From Pseudoscleropodium purum (lineage: Eukaryota > Streptophyta > Bryopsida > Hypnales > Brachytheciaceae), in the NCBI GenBank assembly GCA_963969395.1, contig OZ017803.1, forward strand, positions 12,152,001 to 12,216,000: DNA of 64,000 nt. Reading direction: 5' to 3'. Made by a program: the position numbers and the translations under genes. The stretch's first letter is position 1; each line of letters begins with the position of its first letter. Below, in pieces: positions 36,522 through 47,927 of this stretch. Below the pieces are notes generated by a model. The model made no database searches and was not told the origin of the DNA. It saw only the letters and a program-made list of their open reading frames with translations.

Positions 36522-37563
36522 AATCACTACTAGAAAATTCATGACCAAAACAACAAAATTTCAATTCAAATTTGTTGAATGATTTAATCATTTTAGAGGT
36601 GTTGTTTTGAACAAAATCAAACTAAAATGCATTGAATTTTTCTGTTGTTTTGGATGAATAAAAAAAAAATTAATTTAAATGAAATTATTTATTTAAAATT
36701 TTTTTTGGACGGTGCTCGTTTAAATGAATTTTTTTAGCTCGCACAACCACTATACGGATAGGACCACCTAGGCCACCCACCACGCAGGCGGGTGCCTCCA
36801 AAGGGATTCGAACCTTAAACCTCATATATGGAGGTTCAAGGTTCCAACCACTAAACCACCCAAACACTTAGGTGACCACATAAGAACTAGAATTTTATAT
36901 ATTTAGTTTTTTCATTGTTTTTTCATGTGTTTTGTATTTTCAGCGGACTTCAGAGGTCATTTAGTCATAGTAGAACATATTTTTTCAAAAAACTTGGAAC
37001 TAAGAAAAATTGTAAATTCAAACTAAATTTAACCTCTAAAAATCCGTTTTTGATTTTGAGTCTCCAATAAAAAGTTATTGACACAAATTAGAGAGGATGT
37101 TTGAAAATGTCAAAATAAATGTTCCTAACTACCCCTCTCTGATTTTTGTCTATAACTTTTTATTGGAGGATCTAAATCACAAATGGATTTTTGAAGGTGA
37201 AAGGTAGCTTGAATTTACAACTTTTTTCAGTTCTATGTTTTTAAAATTTTTTTATTCTACTATGCGAGAATGGACTCCAAAGTCTGCTGAATTGAAAAAA
37301 GACTGAATTTTACATGATTAATTTTTTTTTAAATCATTATACTTAGATTCTCAAACATTACAAAAAAATTACAAAAAGATTCTTAAAGGATTCCAAATTC
37401 AACAAAAACTTTTTAATTTGGTCATTGTACTATTTAAATCAACAGAAAGAATTTGCCATTCTATTGATTTTTACAGAAAGTTACAAATGATCATTCTACT
37501 GTCTTAAATAACATAAATGAGTTGAATTTTTGTTGTTTTGGTCGTGCATTTCTAGTAGTGAAT
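36522..37563. mobile_element. CACTA-type MITE 2 (1036 bp), fold-back
   Basis: The element (36525-37560) begins CACTACTAGAAAATTC and ends GCATTTCTAGTAGTG. About 33 bp of inverted terminus include GACCAAAACAACAAAA with few mismatches. The 3-bp duplication AAT is present on both sides. Inner inverted arms at about 36940-37098 and 37132-37290 make most of the element a hairpin. A tRNA-like insertion occupies the left arm. No coding capacity. Confidence 0.9.
36690..36880 (-). mobile_element. tRNA-derived SINE-like insertion or tRNA relic
   Basis: On the minus strand TGGTTTAGTGG fits a pol III A box, and GGTTCGAATCC, about 40 nt later, is an exact B box (plus-strand complement about 36807-36817). 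A cloverleaf is only partly possible because the T stem is imperfect. Downstream comes a region of about 100 bp unrelated to tRNA, then an A/T-rich tail (about 36715-36660). This order is typical of plant SINEs. Target duplications were not identified, so a degenerate tRNA pseudogene remains possible. Confidence 0.5.
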
Positions 37564-37742
37564 TTGGTATGAGTAAAAGAAGGGGATGAATGGGAGACTG
37601 CATTTTGAACAAGGTATGGACATTTTGAATACAATGTTTGTCATTTGAATTTACAAATGCACTAGCAATTTTTCAACATTTGATGAATGACATTTTTTGA
37701 GAATTTTTGGATAAGTTTGTCTTATGCTATTTAGATGACATC

Positions 37743-38198
37743 TGTTGAAGATATTGAGTAGGATGCTTTGGATTGTTTGTGAAAGCTCGTAGTATGGGCT
37801 AACATTGGATAGGTGTTGTTTGTAGCCAAAGCAAGAACAATATAGGATCGCCACATGTCATGCATAGGATAGGCAAGGACACGTGGAAGGAAGCATGTTG
37901 GCAAACCGCCACGTGTCTTGCATGTGGTAGGCAAAGACACGTGGAGGGCATTGGATAGATGGACCGACACGTGTCTAGACACGTGGAAAGCCGCATGAGG
38001 ACGGACCGCCATGTGGTCCATGAGGTGGCAAGAGGTGGCTTACAAGTGGCATTCGAAAGGACTTGCAAGACACTTGAGACGCCACCAAGTAGTAGTATAA
38101 GAGGAGAGCTCTTAGCAACGGCTCACTACCCTTTCTCACACTTGTTTTGTAATCCCCCTTCATTAGAATATATTGGCTTAGTGTTTCTTTTCTCAATA
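37743..38198 (+). repeat. Copia A 5' LTR with five G-boxes
   Basis: The LTR starts TGTTGAAG and ends TCTCAATA (TG...TA rather than TG...CA). CACGTG occurs at 37880, 37910, 37938, 37968 and 37980, mostly in ABRE-like contexts, ahead of a TATAAGAG box at 38096. This suggests a U3 promoter responsive to G-box-binding factors (bZIP or bHLH). Confidence 0.92.
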
Positions 38199-38212
38199 GG
38201 TTATGGGCCCAC
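38199..38212 (+). promoter_or_regulatory. Primer-binding site matching internal initiator tRNA-Met
   Basis: GGTTATGGGCCCAC directly follows the LTR. It is complementary to GUGGGCCCAUAACC, the anticodon-arm region of eukaryotic initiator tRNA-Met, not to the tRNA 3' end. Drosophila copia is known to prime from a 5' half-molecule of this tRNA with the same primer site. The same 14-mer follows the LTRs of copia C and D. Confidence 0.85.
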
Positions 38213-38313
38213 TCATGTGAGTTGCTATTAGAGATTGGATCTCATTGCAAGGTGTGTTGGAGGAGCATTATTGGAGTTTGGAGCAAGTGGAGTTTGGAGT
38301 CATTTGGAGCATT

Positions 38314-38600
38314 TTCATTGGAGAGATTTAGACCACTTGGGGTCTGAATTGAGTGATTTGGAGCGCTAGAGTGTGCATTGGAGAGATTTAGACCATTTGA
38401 GGTCTGAATTGAGTGATTTGGAGCACTAGAGTGTGCATTGGAGAGATTTGAGCCATTTGAGGTCTGAATTGAGTGATTTGGAGCACGAGAGTGTGCATTG
38501 GAGAGATTTGAGCCATTTGAGGTCTGAATTGAGTGATTTGGAGCACGAGAGTATGCATTGGAGAGATTTGGGCCACTTGAGGGCTGAATTGAGAGGATAG
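38314..38600 (+). repeat. 60-bp tandem array in the copia A leader
   Basis: Four nearly identical units of exactly 60 bp (from about 38341), plus partial units at both ends, lie between the primer site and the Gag start. Each contains GATTTGGAGC and TGCATTGGAGAGATTT. The period is a multiple of three, but no start codon leads into a plausible plus-strand product. It is probably leader RNA structure or slippage expansion. Confidence 0.9.
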
Positions 38601-38748
38601 GACCATTGAGGGTCTTATTAAAAAGATTGAGGGTATTTGGGACCCTATTGGACTTGTTACAACCACGAGGGAGTGAGTTGTGCATTTTGAGGTTACATTG
38701 AAGTGATTTGGATCACTTGGGGTTGTAGTAGAGTGGGAGGTATTCACC

Positions 38749-41700
38749 ATGGCCACTAGTGATGGAGATAGCGTGAGGGTCATTGACAAGTTCAATGGAG
38801 AGAACTTTGGCCTATGGAAGTTCAAGATGGAGATGATCTTGGCCGAGAAGGACTTGTGGGAGATTGTGGAAGGCACCGAAGAAGAGCCCGCAACCGATAC
38901 GGATGTCAAAGTCAAGAAGTCCTATGAGAGGAGGGTCAAGAAGGCCTTCTCTGTCATTGCTTGCAATCTTGTGGATAGGCAACTTGCACATGTTCGCGCA
39001 TGCAAAGGACCCGCAGAAGCATGGAAGGTGCTTTGCAACATCCATGAGACCAAGAGCTTGTCCAACATGCTTTTCATTCGGCGCAAGTTCTTCACGTGCA
39101 AGATGCAAGAGAATGAAGACATGCTCGACCACATCAACAAGGTCAAAGCGCTTGCAGACCAACTCGCTTGTTTGGAGGTGCCTGTGACGGATGGAGATAT
39201 TGTCATGACTTTGCTTGATAGCTTGCCATCTTCATATGAGTATCTTATCACCGCATTGGAGACAAGACCCATGGAGGAGCTCACCCTCAACTTCATCACC
39301 GCAAGATTGATGCATGAAGTGTCCAAGAGGAAGGAGAATGAGCCCCAAGAAGGAGGGGCCGCACTCTATTCACGAATTGGACAAGGAGGAAGCTCACAAC
39401 CACGCAAAGAGACACGCACGTGCTACAATTGTGGTAAGCCCGGCCACCTTGCACGGTTTTGTAGGTTGCCCAAGAGGGAGAGCGCAAACAAGGCAAGTGC
39501 CAAGGAAGTGGAGGAGGACTTTGCGTTTGCAGCCAATGATGGGTATGACAACACCGACATGTTCACATGGATCATTGACTCGGGTGCAACGCAACATATG
39601 ACTCCACATAGACAAGCTTTTCTCACTTATAAGCCTATTAGCAACCACAAGGTGTATTTGGGTGACAATGGCGTGGTGGATGCAATTGGCATGGGGTGCA
39701 TCGTGGTGGAGGTGGAGGTGAAGGGCCAAAGGAAGACCATTCGCATCCAAGATGCGTTGCATGTGCCCAAATTACATGCCAACTTGCTCTCGGTGAGCAA
39801 GTTGGTGTCACAAGAGCTGAAGGTGCAATTCAACAACAAGGGTTGCGATTTGGGTGCACCCAATGGAGAGATGATTGTGACCGCACCTAAAGAGGGCAAC
39901 TTGTATCAATTGAGGTTCAAAAGTGTGAATGGCACAAGCATGGCATGTTTGGCCCAAGGAGCACTCCACCAACACTCTTTGGAGCTATGGCACAAGAGAT
40001 TGGGCCACCTCAATGAGAAGAGCGTCAAGACCCTTCAAAGCATGGTGGGAGGCATGCAAGTGGAGAAGGGCTCTTGCGATTTGAAGTGCGAGGCTTGCAT
40101 TGAAGGCAAGCAAGCAAGGCAACCGTTCCCAAGGGATGGAGGCACAAAGGCAACCAAGGTGTTGGAGATTGTGCACTCCGATGTGTGTGGCCCCATGAAG
40201 ACCACTTCCATGGGTGGTGCAAGGTATTTTTTGACCTTCATTGATGATTTTTCAAGGAAGATATGGGTGTTTATGCTCAAGTGCAAGAGTGATGTATTGG
40301 AGAGGTTTAAGGCATGGAAGGCACTTGTGGAGAATGAATCGGGGCACAAGGTGAAGGTGTTGCGGTCGGACAATGGAGGGGAGTACATGTCCAAGGCCTT
40401 TGAGGCTTTTATGAGAGAACATGGCATTCAACACCAAACTTCAGCGCCTTATACTCCACAACAAAATGGTGTGGCGGAGCGTGCCAATCGCACACTTATG
40501 GAGATGGCTCGGGCCATGTTGCATGCCCAAGGCCTCACATATGATCTTTGGGCGGAGGCTATATCCAATGCGGCCTACACACGCAATAGGTGCCCCACCA
40601 ATGCAATTGCATCTATGACGCCACAACAAGCTTGGAGTGGGAAGAGGCCCAATATTGGGCACATGCGCATTTTTGGATGCGTTCATATGCTTTAGATTTG
40701 AGTCCCAAGCGTTCCAAGCTTGATGCCAAGGGCATTAAGTGTTTGTTGGTGGGCTATTGTGAGGGCTCCAAAGCTTATAGGCTCATGTGTATAGAGACAA
40801 AGAAGATCATCAAAAGTCGAGATGTCACATTTGTGGAAGAGAAGCAAGGGGCAAGCCATGATTTGGAGATGTGTCCAAGTGGGAGCATGGAGGAACCTAA
40901 TATTGAGGTGGACAAATCTCCAAGCATGGAAGCTTTGCCCAAGGAAGATGAAGAGCATGATGATTCACCACCAACGCCCACAGAGAAGACATGTCCATCA
41001 ACGAGTGCGGCACCAAGTGAAGATGAAGAAGAAGATACTTCCAAGGTGTCTAGATATCCTACAAGAGAAAGGAGGCCGCTTGGAGAATGGTGGAAGAACC
41101 ACATCTTACCTCAAGAGCATGTGGAGCACGTGAATGTGGCGTATGCAAGAGATCCATGCAATGTGGGAGAAGCCATGAAAAGTGCGTATGCAAGCAAGTG
41201 GGAGTAAGCCATGAAAGAAGAGTATGCCTCACTTATGGCCAAAGGTACATGGGAACTTTCTCCCCTTCCTCGTGATCGTACAAGTGTTGGATGCAAGTGG
41301 GTGTTTTGCACCAAGAGAGATGCATTGGGCAACATTGTGCGCTACAAAGCGAGATTGGTAGCCAAGGGGTATTCTCAAGTTGAAGGGGTGGACTTCAATG
41401 AGACTTTTGCTCCCGTGGCCAAGTTTTGCACCATTCGATGCATGGTGGGAATCGGGGCAGCCATGGACTTGGAAATGCACCAAATGGATGTGATCACGGC
41501 GTTTCTTAGTCCTTGGCTTGAAGAGGTGATCTACATGGATCAACCCAAGGGCTTTGTGCAAGAGGGCCACCAACACCTCAAGTGCAAGCTCAAGAAGGCC
41601 ATCTATGGGTTGAGACAATCCGGAAGAGCATGGTACATGGATGTGGATGCATTGTTTGCAAGAGAGGGCTATAAGAGGAGTCATGCGGACCACTCTCTTT

Positions 41701-42746
41701 ACATCAAACAAACAAGTGCATATTTGGTGATTGTCATTGTATATGTGGATGATTTGATCATCATGACCAACACCATGAGTAAGATGGTGGAAGTGAAGGC
41801 TATGTTGAAGAGCCAATACGATATGAGCGACCTTGGTGAGCTACACTATTGCCTTGGAGTGGAGTTTACAAGGCAACGGGCTGCCCGCACCATCACCATG
41901 AGCCAAAGCAAGTATATTGAGGGCGTACTGAAGCGCTTCAACATGGAGGGTTGCAAATCCGTTGGAACACCTCTTGATATGAAGGAGAAGATGCCTAAGC
42001 TCACGAAGGAAGAGTATGAAGGAGTGAGGGCGGAAATGCAAGATGTGCCGTACAAAGCCGCGGTAGGGAGCTTGATGTATGCCATGGTAGCTACAAGGCC
42101 TGACCTAGCATTTGCTATGAGTGTGGTGAGTCAACACATGGCCAAGAGTGGGCCAAAGCATTGGGCAGCGGTCAAGAGGGTCATGCGATACCTGCAAGGT
42201 TCTTTGGATGCCAAGTTGGTACTTGGAGGCAAGAGCCTTGCATTGGTGGGTTTTTGTGATGCCGATTGGGCCGGAGATGCAACGGACCGGAGATCCACAA
42301 CGGGCTATGTGTTTATACTTGGAGGCGGTGCCATTTCGTGGAACTCGAAGAAGCAACCCACCATTGCATTGTCTACCACCGAGGCCGAGTACATGGCTAT
42401 TAGCCAATGCACAAGGGAGGCCATATGGCTAAGGCAACTCATGAGTGATGTGGGATTGGAGCAAGAGAAGAGCACATGCATCATGTGTGACAATCAAGGT
42501 GCCATAGCCTTGGTGAAGAATCCAATCCATCATTCACGGAGCAAACACATCGACATTCAACACCATTTCATTCGTGAGAAGGTTGAAGAAGATGTGATTG
42601 AGATGAAGTACATTTCTACGGAGCGCATGGTGGCGGATGTGCTTACCAAGGCACTTGGTAAGCCGCGACATGAAGTTCTTCGCAAGGCCATGGGTTTAAC
42701 ATTGTTTGGCAACAAACAAAGTGGGAGTGTTGAAGATATTGAGTAG
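38749..42746 (+). pseudogene. Copia A Gag-Pol polyprotein (one frameshift, one stop)
   Basis: The first frame (38749-40695, 648 codons) covers Gag (residues about 10-220), the zinc knuckle CYNCGKPGHLARFC (225-238), protease WIIDSGATQHMT (Asp 277) and integrase with LWHKRLGHLN, HSDVCGP, RSDNGGEY and VAERANRT. A one-base deletion near 40690 ends it. The alternative frame carries on with the integrase C-terminus to a TAA at 41205-41207, where relatives have a Leu codon. The same frame then resumes (41211-42746) with RT (VGCKWVF, YVDDL) and RNase H (CDADWAGD, STTEAEYMA), ending just inside the 3' LTR. In intact relatives this would be one Gag-Pol protein acting in cytoplasmic virus-like particles. 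Confidence 0.9.
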
Positions 42747-43182
42747 GATGCTTTGGATTGTTTGTGAAAGCTCGTAGTATGGGCTAACGTTGGATAGGTG
42801 TTGTTTGTAGCCAAAGCAAGAACAATATAGGATCGCCACATGTCATGCATAGGATAGGCAAGGACACGTGGAAGGAAGCATGTTGGCAAACCGCCACGTG
42901 TCTTGCATGTGGTAGGCAAAGACACGTGGAGGGCATAGGATAGATGGACCGACACGTGTCTAGACACGTGGAAGGCCGCATGAGGACGGACCGCCATGTG
43001 GTCCATGAGGTGGCAAGAGGTGACTTACAAGTGGCATTCGAAAGGACTTGCAAGACACTTGAGACGCCACCAAGTAGTAGTATAAGAGGAGAGCTCTTAG
43101 CAACGGCTCACTACCCTTTCTCACACTTGTTTGTAATCCCCCTTCATTAGAATATATTGGCTTAGTGTTTCTTTTCTCAATA
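42728..43182 (+). repeat. Copia A 3' LTR
   Basis: This 455-bp partner of 37743-38198 ends in the same TCTCAATA. It is preceded by the polypurine tract AAAGTGGGAG (42718-42727). Differences from the 5' LTR are a few substitutions and a one-T indel near the end. Confidence 0.93.
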
Positions 43183-43999
43183 ACATCCTCATCTATTCCA
43201 AAAATGTTGAAGAATATGAAGAACATATAAAACTTGTATTGCAAAAGCTTCAAGATGCTGGATTATATGCCAAACTAGAGAAGTGCATATTTCATCAACC
43301 ACAAGTGGAGTTTCTATAATACATCATTTCCAACAAAGGCTTATTGATGGATCCAAGGAAAATTCAAGTCATCATGGATTGGTCAATTTCACGAACGGTA
43401 CGTGATGTACAATATTTGTTTGAATTTGCTAATTTTTATCATATCTTCATAAAAAAAACTATTCTGAAGTAGCCACTTCGCTAACTCGGTTGATGTGCAA
43501 AGACAAGTTAGAATAGGAATTTGAAGCAGAAAAAGCTTTTCAAAATCTAAAATCCGCTTTTACAATAGCTTCAATTTTGATTCATCTAGACTTCTCCAAA
43601 TTATTTTATATGAAGACTAATGCTTTAGACTTTGCGTTAGGAGTAGTTCTATTGCAAATGGGAGATGAAGAAAAGCTTCATCTAGTTGCATTCTACTCAA
43701 GAAAGTTTTCAGCTACCGAAATCAATTATGAGATTCATGATAAAGAACTTTAGGCTATTGTAAACTCATTTCAAGAATGGTACCATTTACTTGAAGGTGC
43801 TATTCATCGGATGATTATATACACAAATCATAAGAATATTGAATTCTTCATGTCTGCTTGCTTTTTGAATCGTTGTCAAGTTTGTTGGAATATATCACTA
43901 TCTCATTTTGACTTCATCATCACATATTGTTTTAGAAAACAATAGGGACTATTGGATGCTTTATCAAAGAGATCATATCTAGCACCTAAAGAAGGTGAA

Positions 44000-44062
44000 T
44001 CAATAATTATATATAATCATTATATATAATCAATAATCAATAATTATATATAATCAATAATA
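44000..44062. repeat. Short AT tandem repeat
   Basis: Repeated TCAATAATTATATATAA-like units lie inside the gypsy, between the RNase H and integrase remnants. It is a local expansion. Confidence 0.75.
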
Positions 44063-44099
44063 GACAATTTTACTTAAACTTGAGCAACTCCGACTTTGT

Positions 44100-45321
44100 G
44101 GATTAACTATGACAATACCTAGTGATTCATCATTTCTTGACCAAGTTCGTACAACATCGGCTACGAACTTTCTAGTTTTTGACATCAAGAGTCACGTACA
44201 AAACAAGTGCGACAAATTCAAGTTTCTGGATAACCTCTTGTATTTTGAAGAACACTTATATATTCCAAAAGGTTCTTTATGCCTTCAAGTCCTTCAAATT
44301 CGTCATGATTTTCTAGCTACTAGATATTTTGGATTTAACAAGATGTTAGAACTCATATCTTGAGATTTTTGGTGGCCTCAATGTGAAAGGTTGTTAAAAA
44401 TTTGTGCTCTCTTGTAACATTTGTTCAAAATTAAAGAATCTATGACATCAACCATATGGACTTTTACAACCACTACCTATTTCCAACCATCTATGGTCTT
44501 CAATTTCTATAGACTTCATCATAGATTTACCACCATCAAGTTCTTTTGATATAATATATGTTATTGTAGATTGATTAACAAAAATGACGCATTTTTTCCT
44601 TTGCAACAAAATAATTACTGGTGAAGAAACAACATGACTTTTCTTGGACAACATCTACTGATATCATAAATTACCAGATGATATCATCTCTAATTAAGGG
44701 CCGTAATTTGTTTCTAAATTTGAAGGTCCCTATTCAAGATTTTAAAGGTAGATATTAAATTTTCTTTTGACTTTTATCTTCAAACTAATGGTCAAACTAA
44801 CCATGTCAATCGAGTGTTAAAATAATATCTAAGTTTCACCATCAATTATCAACAAGATGACTAGACTTTGTATTTGATGTTGGCTGAATTTGTATACAAT
44901 AACATTATCCATGCCTCAATTCTACAAACGCCATTTTATGCTAATTATCCAAAATTCAATTTATTCAATGTTTCAAAGACAAATAATCTAGCACTTGAAG
45001 ACTTAGCAAATCGGTTATTACAACTTCAAAAAACTATGAAACTCTAATTACAAGATACTCAAGATCGTTATAAAACATTAGTAGATGTCTTTCGAAAAGA
45101 ATCACCTTCATTTCAAATTGGTGAGAAAGTTTAGCTCCTTTGATGTAATATTAAGATTATTCAACTATGTAATAAATTAGACTATTGCCAACTTGGACCA
45201 TTTTCTATTCAATGATAAATCAATCTAGTTGCTTATAGGTTGGAACTACCAACATCTTTGAAGGTACATCTAGTCTTCTACGTCTCTCTTTTTGAACCAT
45301 ATAAAGAGTTAAATATACCGG
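44100..45321 (+). pseudogene. Gypsy integrase relic
   Basis: An 84-codon opening at 44109-44363 covers the lead-in to the zinc-binding domain, with LYIPKGSLCLQVLQIRHD. Beyond it the catalytic core is visible only across stops and shifts, with recognisable remnants around 44690 (DDIISxxxG-like) and 44790. The C-terminal part near 45200-45320 (AYRLELPTSLKVH...FEPYKELNIP) matches the end of gypsy integrases that precedes a chromodomain. It is non-functional. Confidence 0.75.
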
Positions 45322-47369
45322 TGTTGTTCTGTAAATTTGTACATATCATAAATTTGTACTAATTTACTACTATGATAAGATTTTATTATTTAAAATAAAG
45401 AAACTTTTTGATGATGCTTTGAGTGGCTTTAAGATGATGCTTGTATATGATGAAGTTAATAAAAATGATTGAGTCTTAAATAAGCTTTATTAGTTTGAGG
45501 TAGTCTTTTTAATTCTATAAAGTTTATATTTTGGTGTAAGGTTTGATTCTTCAATGTCAAACCGGAGGGTTTTTTTTTTAGTCTCAAGATGAAGAACCTC
45601 AACCGGATTCTGAATTTGAGTTTTCCTTGTCTCAATTGCCAGATCAGCCTCTTTTGCTATTAACTTTTAGATTGTTTTATGAGTGCTCGCAAAATGAGGC
45701 TGGTCCTTCTCGACCGCCTAAACAAACACGTTTAGAGTAGCAATGGTACGGGAATCTTCAGCGGGACGCTTGGGCACTAGTGATTTTGTTACGAATCGAA
45801 TGTATTGAGCTTGGTAGTCGAGAGGTGATGTTCGAAGGAAATTTTGAAGAATTAAATGAGAACTAATATTATTTTATGGTCAAGCTCATTAAAGGAAGTT
45901 GTGGTCATCAACGATGGTTAAAAGGGTTAATTAACCTCTTAAATAAAGCCGATTGTACAGATTACATTGCCACTACTATTAAACACATTCTCAAATTCTT
46001 GTAGATGGAATGATTTTCTTCTTGAAACTATAGGTTTTTACCTCTAGTGGACATTTGCTTAAATATTAGACTTTGGTTTGTGTATAGAAGTACTTTTAGA
46101 AATCGTTTGGTGCATTTGAAAGAGAAAAGAATAGATTCAAATTGCCTTTTTGTAAATTAAAAAAACATCCGTACCTTAGATGCTCTTTTATTGACTGAAA
46201 GGACATTTTGGCGTAGATAAAAGGGTACATAGGATTTTAGAAAGGTCAAATAGAAAGGCCAATTACAAAAAAGAGGTCCCTATGGCTTAAGCATGGGCTG
46301 ATGTGGCCTTGAACTTGCAGAGGATTTAGGGTTTTTTCTTTTTTTTATATATAGTTTTGTTGGAAGAGTACCGTGACTTCAAGGAGAGAAAACTTTTGAT
46401 GTACATAAGATTTTGCAATGAAATTCAAAGGATTGATCTCTCAAGTTTTTATGCTTTCAAAAAGACTAAGTTTGCTTGATTTGAATTTGTGAGTAAAAAG
46501 TTATGAACATGAGAGTGAGAAAGGATCTACTACTATGTGAATGAAGAGGGACAGAGATTTGGACAAGTACTATGATTTGTGGAATTCACTTTTATTTCTA
46601 AAATTTAAAAGCATAAGAGGAATCTTTTATATCTTGTTATGAATTTAGATTTGAAGACATTTAAATTATTTTAGTGAAAGTTATAAAAGTTTGAAGAAAG
46701 GAAGGTCTGCAACCTCTTTAGTTAGAGAGTTTGAGTGAGATTTGTAGGTGGATGCATTTGGTACATCCTTTCTCCTTTCAAAATTCTGCTTAAGTGTTGT
46801 TTGGGAAAAAGAATCTAGTAAGGATTTCTTGAATTTTGTCTTGGTACCTTCCGCCATAACAGACTTTGTCCTATTTTGTGTTCGTAGTTAGACACTTTGA
46901 ATTTTTAGTTGTATTGTGGTGGTGAGGTCAAATTAATAACTGACGAGACCATTGAATGTGCACTAAGTGGACGATGCTAGTTTCCCCTTGTAATGAGGTT
47001 GGAGTGATGACCAGTAGACTATAAGGTTTGGTGGTGACGCAAGTGTAGGGGTAGATTGCCCTTATCCTGTAGATAGTTGTAGGTATTCAAGCAGTTATTA
47101 AAACTACTTGAAGGGATTTGCATTTAAGGCTTTGGATTGGCAATAGATATCAACGAGGCTTTTAAACCTAATTGATGTTGAACACTACTAGATGCCTTGA
47201 GTCTTGGGTGCAAATAGATTCAATAGTTAAAGACAATTTGTATTTTGAACACTAGATTGGACTAGAAAAGATATACTTTTCTTTTACATCTTTTTGTTCT
47301 AAGTCATTTTTAGTTGCAACCATATATCTTGTATATTCTCAAAGCAAAACATTTTTACCCCGATACTGG
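45317..47369 (+). mobile_element. 2-kb repeat inserted between gypsy integrase and chromodomain
   Basis: About 45322-47364 separates the integrase end (...ELNIP) from the chromodomain lead (GRMQ...), which become in-frame neighbours when it is removed. The flanks ATACCGG and ATACTGG form an imperfect duplication. It contains its own accessory-ORF copy (about 45575-46010), followed by 1.3 kb that aligns patchily with 49365-50480. It is therefore a related gypsy-type repeat, perhaps a large LTR or 3' fragment. Exact ends are uncertain. Confidence 0.6.
45575..46010 (+). pseudogene. Accessory ORF, copy in the nested repeat
   Basis: A reading frame with few stops begins with an acidic stretch (SQDEEPQPDSEFEFSLSQ), passes a Pro/Lys segment (RPPKQTRLE), then a conserved core: WYGNLQRDAWALVILL, ELGSREVMFEGNF, YYFMVKLIKGSCGHQRWLKG and TTIKHILKFL. 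The same core is found at 48203-48454 and, decayed, at 48872-49365. I do not recognise its family. The position 3' of pol suggests an accessory gene of these gypsy elements. Confidence 0.6.
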
Positions 47370-47409
47370 GTAGAATGCAACGACCATTGCCTTTCATTGA
47401 AATCAATAA

Positions 47410-47605
47410 CCATGAAGAATATGAGGTGGAAGAAATATTGGATTCTCAATACTAATGAGGCAAGTTGGAGTATTTTATACATTAGTGTGGATACAATATC
47501 AATGAGTGCACATGAAAACTAGCAACAAATGTAACTAACGCTCTGCAAAAGATATATGAATTTCATCAACTCTGTGCTATTAAACCAAAGCCTATGCAAC
47601 AATAA
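47410..47605 (+). pseudogene. Gypsy chromodomain relic
   Basis: NNHEEYEVEEILDSQY is the start of a chromodomain. After two stops, a GKLEYF-like word and a CGYNINECT-like segment complete the expected order. Chromodomains at the integrase C-terminus define chromoviruses and direct integration to marked chromatin. The stops make it inactive. Confidence 0.8.
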
Positions 47606-47927
47606 CTTTTCAAAGAAGTTTTTTATGTTGACATTCAAAGTTGTATATAAAGAAGAGAGAGTTTTCAAATAAATATGAAGAGCATACAACCTTTTCATAA
47701 GGTTTTTAGTCTTTGTTCATTTAGTTCTTAGTTTGCCTTTGCTAGTTGCTTGATGAAATATCGATATGTTTAACTGGAGAGTTTTAATACAAACATTAGA
47801 TTTAGAGTCTCAACTAGAGATTGAGGTTGAGCTTTTTTTTATCATAGTTTACTAGAACAATTACTCCAACCTATAGATTCTTTGCCACTACAATGACATC
47901 CTTAAAAATAAGTTGGACCCTCTCAAC

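Larger units (their letters stand above)
37738..43187 (+). mobile_element. Young full-length Ty1/copia element A (5440 bp)
   Basis: The element runs 37743-43182 with 5-bp ACATC on each side (37738-37742 and 43183-43187). The two 455/456-bp LTRs differ at about five positions (about 1%), so insertion was recent. Domain order Gag, protease, integrase, RT, RNase H is copia-type, and the integrase and RT motifs resemble the Tork/Tnt1 group. It landed exactly in the codons for the gypsy RT YLDD box. One frameshift and one nonsense codon in the polyprotein make this copy non-autonomous unless complemented. Confidence 0.95.
36230..44000 (+). pseudogene. Gypsy reverse transcriptase / RNase H relic, split twice
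   Basis: Pieces are 36230-36524, 37561-37742 and about 43188-44000. The first shows the RT palm approach, with [12 protein letters not shown] and CIDYRRLNK followed by IDLHRAYN. The second ends in YLDD, the catalytic motif, where copia A inserted. The third resumes with ILIYSKN and continues into RNase H (FALGVVLLQMG, FYSRKFSATE, YEIHDKEL). Many stops and shifts are present. Removing the inserts with one target duplication each restores continuity at both junctions. Confidence 0.85.

Noticed and set aside
36690..36880. Functional tRNA gene
   Set aside because: The acceptor stem cannot be closed and the T stem is mismatched; the sequence is at best a tRNA-derived relic or SINE head.
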